A stretch of 19,682 nucleotides of DNA from SFFI01 sp964398655 (GTDB taxonomy: Bacteria; Bacillota; Clostridia; Saccharofermentanales; DTU023), in assembly GCA_964398655.1 (NCBI GenBank), contig CAYNNG010000029.1, forward strand, positions 1 through 19,682. Direction: 5' to 3'. Below are positions 17,201 to 19,682 of the stretch, one piece after another. Each line of letters begins with the position of its first letter. The stretch's first letter is position 1. The notes below the pieces were generated by a model, which searched no databases, was not told the origin of the DNA, and saw only the letters and a list, made by a program, of their open reading frames with translations. The position numbers were made by a program, and so were the translations under genes.

Positions 17201-17974
17201 TGTCAGAACATGACCGGTTTGAATGCCTTCCACCGCAAAGTAAACATGATCGTTGTATGTCCACAAATATCTTGGCCATGTGTGATCGTTTGTCGAATTT
17301 CCGGATAATTCCAGCAAGACTGCATCCGCATCAATCGAATAATCAGTCACTGCCAGAATTCCTATACTTTGCTCTGCAAAAAGTCCCCGTTCCATTTCTG
17401 CTCCGGATACCGGCTCGGCATCCCATACAGCGTAGAGAATCAGATCTTCACTGACAGGAAGAAGGGGATCGAATGGTTCGCCTTCGAGGATGGGTGACCA
17501 GCCTGCAAATTGAAAGCCTTCCCTTGTCGGAACAGGCAGCAAATCAATCGGTTCTCCTTTATTTATCTTGATCGGCTCAAAGGCGGTGCCTCCCTGCGAA
17601 TCAAGCGTGATCGTGACTGATTCTACTTCTGGTGCTTTTATTTGAGTCGCCTCAGACTCCGTCGATGCAGGTTCAGTTTCTTCTGGTTTCGTTATGGCAG
17701 CTTCCGTTTCCGACTGCATAGCTTCTGATGTCATTGGAATGGGATCAGATGCAGTTACGGGCTCAGAAGGCACAGGCAAATTCATGGTTGGCTCGGTCGG
17801 AGCCGATTGCCCTTCCTGCGGCTGACTTGCCTCTGTTCCCAAAAAAGTTTCTGTCGGTATGGTTCCTGTCGGTGTTTCACTCGGAATCGTCTCGGCGATT
17901 ATGCTATTCCCCAAACTTCCGAAGATCATGACGACTGCCAGTAAAAGCGAGATAATGCGCTTTTGAGTTCTCAT
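14273..17974 (-). CDS. LPxTG-anchored Cna-B repeat adhesin or pilin-like protein (contains scaffold gap)
   Basis: A secreted cell-wall protein, about 1,233 residues as assembled, including 34 unknown ones. Order: signal peptide (1-27, cleavage after IIA); Ser/Thr/Glu/Pro-rich stalk (28-115); one InlB-type B repeat (about 119-187, GGTAFEPIKI...GFQFAGWSP...LYAVWD); a unique region that may be the binding head (about 205-338); a Cna-B domain (340-441); two FctA/Spy0128-like isopeptide domains (about 446-560 and 561-673); at least three further Cna-B domains (about 676-970), two of them nearly identical; one more related domain and a last Cna-B domain; then LPKTG, a hydrophobic helix and RKRRQEN for sortase anchoring. 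The repeated K...E...N pattern (TKVW, TFSV-E, TITN) predicts intramolecular isopeptide bonds. AAGGAGGG precedes ATG 17974. Adhesion or pilus function is inferred; no sortase gene is in the window. Confidence 0.88.
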   Translation of the reverse strand: MRTQKRIISLLLAVVMIFGSLGNSIIAETIPSETPTGTIPTETFLGTEASQPQEGQSAPTEPTMNLPVPSEPVTASDPIPMTSEAMQSETEAAITKPEETEPASTESEATQIKAPEVESVTITLDSQGGTAFEPIKINKGEPIDLLPVPTREGFQFAGWSPILEGEPFDPLLPVSEDLILYAVWDAEPVSGAEMERGLFAEQSIGILAVTDYSIDADAVLLELSGNSTNDHTWPRYLWTYNDHVYFAVEGIQTGHVLTLTYNGAYTSDVVNHDKQTEISVGREPLVFQHATGHPNRHWIVFTFSKSALNLADPTQYYSVTMQGDGGHGVKGLFTIIIPKVTVTVSKTWVNGPMNPVTISLERRVPGGAWIDVPDMDRTLTAVNGSASYTWTDLAYVDNTGIIYEYRIVEADPGQGYTVSHGTPSYDASTLTWAFSLTNTYRAAPTSATIAGTKALTGRAMADGEFSFELYESDALGVTAGAAIDTATNLNGSFSFTLTYQDGDEGTHYYVVKEADGGLGGITYDPASILYTVIVTDDEEGSLKAEVTSPDVTTFNNSYKASGGVILSATKALEGRKLTAGAFSFKLMEGASVLQTKTNAADGSITFDELEYTEADIGKTFDYTIVEVAGSEAGMTYDPSVLSVSVQVTDAGDGNLMAVPTYSPTDRTFRNRYESPKVDVTGTKVWEDGPSDRPDVWFKLYXXXXXXXXXXXXXXXXXXXXXXXXXXXXXXXXXXVPEDYELSLNDEPLTITNRYIIPKDDVTATKVWEDGPSDRPDVWFKLYRQVGDGPAEAVPGIDALQIPATAPFTVTWTDIEQENSAGVAYTFSVREGTHDGVDFLEGVPEDYELSLNDEPLTITNTYVIPLADVTANKLWADDFEDHPPIWFKLYRAISGGDPEEVPGAGLKMLASGETSATWTDLEQTDIDGNAYTFSVEEVDESGMPKAPENYDKIEDGLTVQNRLIDPIGRLTVTKALLDNSGTKGGEGAADATLGEQLTFEFKVTGPYGFEALFELAPGDSHVLSELFYGEYVVEELTSHGYVTTYGSDGGVAVLTEEVPEADVVVKNLHLTDPDDDPNLVTVDATKTWIGGPESDHEQIVLTLHRQSGEDGSVLEVAASVVVSPDESVDGKYTYSWEGLPKHDAKGYLYTYTVEESDLISGALIIEDRAYVASREGNDFTNAFNVPSPAARSTPPPVDLPKTGERQSTLRFAGLALLLGAAVTFLISRKRRQEN
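15400..15720 (-). repeat. 321-bp Cna-B repeat unit, complete copy
   Basis: A complete 107-codon unit of the surface protein gene. Its first 53 bases recur exactly at 15721-15773, 321 bases later, and the 55 bases from 15628 recur exactly from 15874 after the gap. So at least one more nearly identical copy is present and interrupted by the N run. Confidence 0.85.
15774..15873. other. Scaffold gap of 100 N
   Basis: Exactly 100 undetermined bases, the conventional placeholder for a gap of unknown size. It lies inside a repeat. By comparison with the complete unit, the missing piece of a single copy would be 175 bases. That keeps the same reading frame as 100 (both leave remainder 1 on division by 3), but more copies could be hidden. 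Confidence 0.98.
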
Positions 17975-18228
17975 GTGTCCCTCCTTGAGCGTATGGACCT
18001 GTTCAAAGCGGAAGGTTTAATTAACATCTTCATTGATCTACTTATGCTGCAAATTGCCATTCAGTAACCAAGGATCACCTTCCAGGAGATTTGTCCATAA
18101 AAAATTAAATTGTTCGGGTCTGCCTACTCTTCAAACGAAGAATTCAGAACTGGTCCTAACCGAATGAATCGGTTCTACATGGCCCTTGATGTCGTCAGAC
18201 AAGTCATGCCCTGCACCGTCGGCCACGG
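17975..18228. other. Intergenic stretch upstream of the surface protein gene
   Basis: About 250 bases between the surface protein start and the end of the small secreted protein. It holds the AAGGAGGG ribosome site and AT-rich sequence (AATTTAATTTTTTATGG, TTAATTAAAC on the minus strand) where a promoter is expected, but I could not pick a convincing -35/-10 pair. Short open frames on both strands here show no recognisable family. Confidence 0.5.
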
Positions 18229-18573
18229 TCATAAAGCTTTCGCCATATTAAAAAAGACCGCCTTTGAAGTGGACTTTTGTTTGCGCATCGGTATCGTGGA
18301 TACAGTCAGCGATCGATTCGCATCGTCTTCGTCAACAAACGACCAGCCATCGTTCAGAAGTTCAGATATGGCAAAAGGTAATTCGTAATCTTTTTGGTTC
18401 AAGGTAAAGCGATACGCGAATGCTTCATCCAGAGCAGAAGCCTCACGCGGTGCATCCGCTGCTTCACTTGGATCCGTCGGTTGATCGGTCGCTTCCGTCT
18501 CAGCACCTACCGACAGTGCGACACTTCCGAGGACAAGCAAAAGACACAGCACAGACACGAGTAAACGATACAT
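18229..18573 (-). CDS. Small secreted protein, possibly truncated
   Basis: A 114-residue protein with a clear signal peptide (MYRLLVSVLCLLLVLGSVAL..., cleavage after VGA near residue 24). A Thr/Glu/Asp/Pro-rich stretch follows (25-50), then a short region FTLNQKDYELPFAISELLNDGWSFVD. That region resembles a small domain found in clostridial secreted and lipoproteins, where it is normally followed by many more residues. No lipobox Cys or LPxTG is present. The frame ends soon after (NMAKAL stop), and an alternative frame over the last 15 codons reads DTDAQTKVHFKGGLF, so a frameshift or truncation is possible. GGGGAGGT lies about 14 bases before ATG 18573. Same strand as, and upstream of, the Cna-B gene. 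Function unknown. Confidence 0.55.
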   Translation of the reverse strand: MYRLLVSVLCLLLVLGSVALSVGAETEATDQPTDPSEAADAPREASALDEAFAYRFTLNQKDYELPFAISELLNDGWSFVDEDDANRSLTVSTIPMRKQKSTSKAVFFNMAKAL

Positions 18574-18647
18574 CAGTTTTATGCGGACACCTCCCCTATA
18601 TTAAATGTGATTTATTTCAGATTAACGGAAATGACTTGCCGAGTCAA

Positions 18648-18666
18648 GTCTCAAATGTTGGTGTAA
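18648..18666 (+). repeat. Left end inverted repeat of the IS256-type element
   Basis: GTCTCAAATGTTGGTGTAA. It shares the TGGTGTAA core with the right end in inverse orientation; the outer part is diverged, so the left end may be partly decayed. Confidence 0.45.
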
Positions 18667-18697
18667 TTTCTCTCCACTAACTTAGTATGGTAGCTGC

Positions 18698-18731
18698 ATT
18701 CGAGTAGGCCCCCCGGGGGGCCTACTCGAAT
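18698..18731. repeat. 34-bp perfect GC-rich palindrome
   Basis: ATTCGAGTAGGCCCCCC followed directly by its exact reverse complement, with no spacer. It lies inside the IS256-type element between the transposase stop (18742) and the left end. On the plus strand it is followed within 10 bases by six T, so it may stop transcription entering the element from the left. Confidence 0.9.
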
Positions 18732-18741
18732 TGCGATTTTT

Positions 18742-19526
18742 TCAGCCCACTCCTTCTAGCTCTTTCTTTACAATTTTCAATTCCGTGGTCTTCGTTTCTC
18801 GTTGGTCGGCTTCATAACCTTCCATGTTCATGTACGCCCGACCGCTTATCCATTGCTCATGCGTTTCAAGCAGAATAGCACCCAGCAAGCGAATGACGCT
18901 GTCAGCATGTGGGAAGATCCGGATCACGCGCTCTCGTCGCCGTAGTTCTTCGTTCAAACGCTCAATCATGTTGGTCGTGCGAAGTTTGCGGCGATAGTGA
19001 ACCGGGAGTGAGAAGATCGACGTAATGTCCGCGAAGGCTTCATCCAAAAGGTCATGCGCCTTTTGGCAGCCGTGTGACAATAGGGAATCGAGCAAATCAT
19101 CTTTTCTGGACGATGCCGCTTCGAGCGTCGGACTGTTGTACAAATCGGTCAACAACGCTTTTACCTTTGGTTGTATGGATCGGGGGACGTTACCGTTCAG
19201 ATTGCGCGAGAAGTGGGTCTGACAGCGTTGCCACATCGTACCGTGAAAGGTCTCGTGAAGAGCCTGGACCAATCCCGCATGGTTATCCGAACATGCAAGA
19301 CGAGAGAACCAACCCGCGTCGTTAACGTACGAATGCGGGTACCGTTCCGCTGGGTCTTCCGGTTTTCTGACCGTTCGTAGTATTCGGCACCGATCTGCTC
19401 GGACGCTTCTGCTTGCAAAATCTGGTTCAATACCGCTTCCTTGAGAGCTTTCAGCTCATCGGAGTCTTTTGATAAAAGAATCTTCTTCACATCTGCTTGA
19501 TCCAGTGTAAAATTGAGTTGAGTCAT
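18742..19526 (-). pseudogene. IS256-family transposase, internally deleted and frameshifted
   Basis: Two transposase pieces in different frames. The N-terminal piece starts at ATG 19526 (GAGGT 8 bases upstream) and reads ...SEQIGAEYYERSENRKTQRN up to about 19287 (GSLVLHVR). There the sequence jumps, with a frame change, to the C-terminal piece: SDNHAGLVQALHETFHGTMW, QRCQTHFSRNL, RRKLRTTNMIERLNEELRRR, to the stop at 18742. In intact IS256-type transposases (about 400 residues) more than 100 residues separate these points, including the first catalytic Asp. The second Asp (SDNH) and the Glu (NMIERLNEE) remain. The product cannot be active, though a related full-length enzyme elsewhere could still act on the ends. 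Confidence 0.88.
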
Positions 19527-19592
19527 CTTTGCTTACCTCTACTTGATTGTTTTTCTCTAAACCAAGTTTAACGGAGATAGTGAGATGACTCA
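19519..19592 (-). promoter_or_regulatory. Inverted repeat covering the IS256 transposase start codon
   Basis: TGAGTCATCT (19519-19528 on the plus strand) has an exact reverse complement, AGATGACTCA, at 19583-19592. In the transposase mRNA the downstream arm contains the AUG (19524-19526), and the ribosome site lies in the 54-base loop. A transcript reading in from outside would include both arms and could hide the start codon. The upstream arm can also form a competing small hairpin (GTGAG/CTCAC). Confidence 0.55.
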
Positions 19593-19601
19593 CCTTTTTA
19601 C

Positions 19602-19623
19602 TTTTACACCATTATCGGGACAC
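19602..19623 (-). repeat. Right end inverted repeat of the IS256-type element
   Basis: On the minus strand GTGTCCCGATAATGGTGTAA, followed by AAG, resembles typical IS256-family ends and shares its TGGTGTAA core with the left end. It marks the approximate outer limit of the element; about 55 bases of unassigned AT-rich sequence follow to the window edge. Confidence 0.55.
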
Positions 19624-19682
19624 AACCGATGTAGCAGGTTATTTCAGTTATCTCTATTTAAGTGAAATATAGAACTATATAG

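Larger units (their letters stand above)
18648..19623 (-). mobile_element. IS256-family element with internal deletion
   Basis: The remnant transposase gene is bracketed by inverted sequences sharing TGGTGTAA (left 18659-18666 on the plus strand, right 19604-19611 on the minus strand), with weaker similarity outward (GTCTCAAATG... and GTGTCCCGATAA...). Each core lies about 76-78 bases from the transposase stop or start, a symmetrical layout. The right end resembles typical IS256-type ends (GTGTAAAA). At just under 1 kb the element is shorter than the usual 1.3 kb because a central piece of the transposase is gone. I did not identify a target-site duplication. Confidence 0.65.

Noticed and set aside
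19624..19682. Sequence after the right IS256 end as a possible gene or promoter
   Set aside because: Only about 55 AT-rich bases with no frame or convincing promoter; too short to assign.

Overview
The window looks like a draft chromosome scaffold from a Gram-positive anaerobe of the Bacillota, probably Clostridia. Evidence: sigma-A type promoters, strong AGGAGG ribosome sites, a CIRCE-controlled groES-groEL operon, a DUF4364-type regulator, a FatA/FatB-like acyl-ACP thioesterase and an LPxTG surface protein. I cannot name the species. A run of exactly 100 N (15774-15873) marks a scaffold gap.

Left edge (1-1860, minus strand): the remains of a type I restriction-modification locus. The 5' part of hsdM is joined in frame to the 3' part of hsdR, so hsdS and most of hsdR are missing. 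The remnant also carries a 5' frameshift and two in-frame stops, and it is more AT-rich than the genes beside it.

Centre (1945-12885): ordinary, densely packed housekeeping genes. They are a DUF4364-like regulator (minus), an MscS-type channel and a CvpA-like membrane protein (plus), groES-groEL with promoter, CIRCE and terminator, then a tight three-gene unit: acyl-ACP thioesterase, a membrane-anchored propeller-like protein, and one polypeptide joining a CYTH triphosphatase-type domain to an HI0933/BaiN-type flavoprotein. A convergent ABC-F ATPase gene overlaps the end of that unit by 24 bases.

Right part (about 13.07-19.63 kb): an accessory region of decayed mobile DNA and surface genes, all on the minus strand. 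It holds a possible 3' gene remnant with its terminator, an IS5-type transposase 3' half fused to the start of an alpha/beta-hydrolase-like gene, a large multi-domain Cna-B adhesin/pilin-like protein (LPKTG) with a scaffold gap inside near-identical 321-bp repeats, a small secreted protein, and an IS256-type element with an internal deletion. The IS256 remnant keeps both ends, a 34-bp perfect palindrome, and an inverted repeat over its transposase start codon.

The most interesting items are the CYTH-flavoprotein fusion and its operon, the IS256 remnant with its palindrome and start-codon repeat, and three independent cases of genes truncated and fused by deletion. I see no clear new defence or biosynthetic system.
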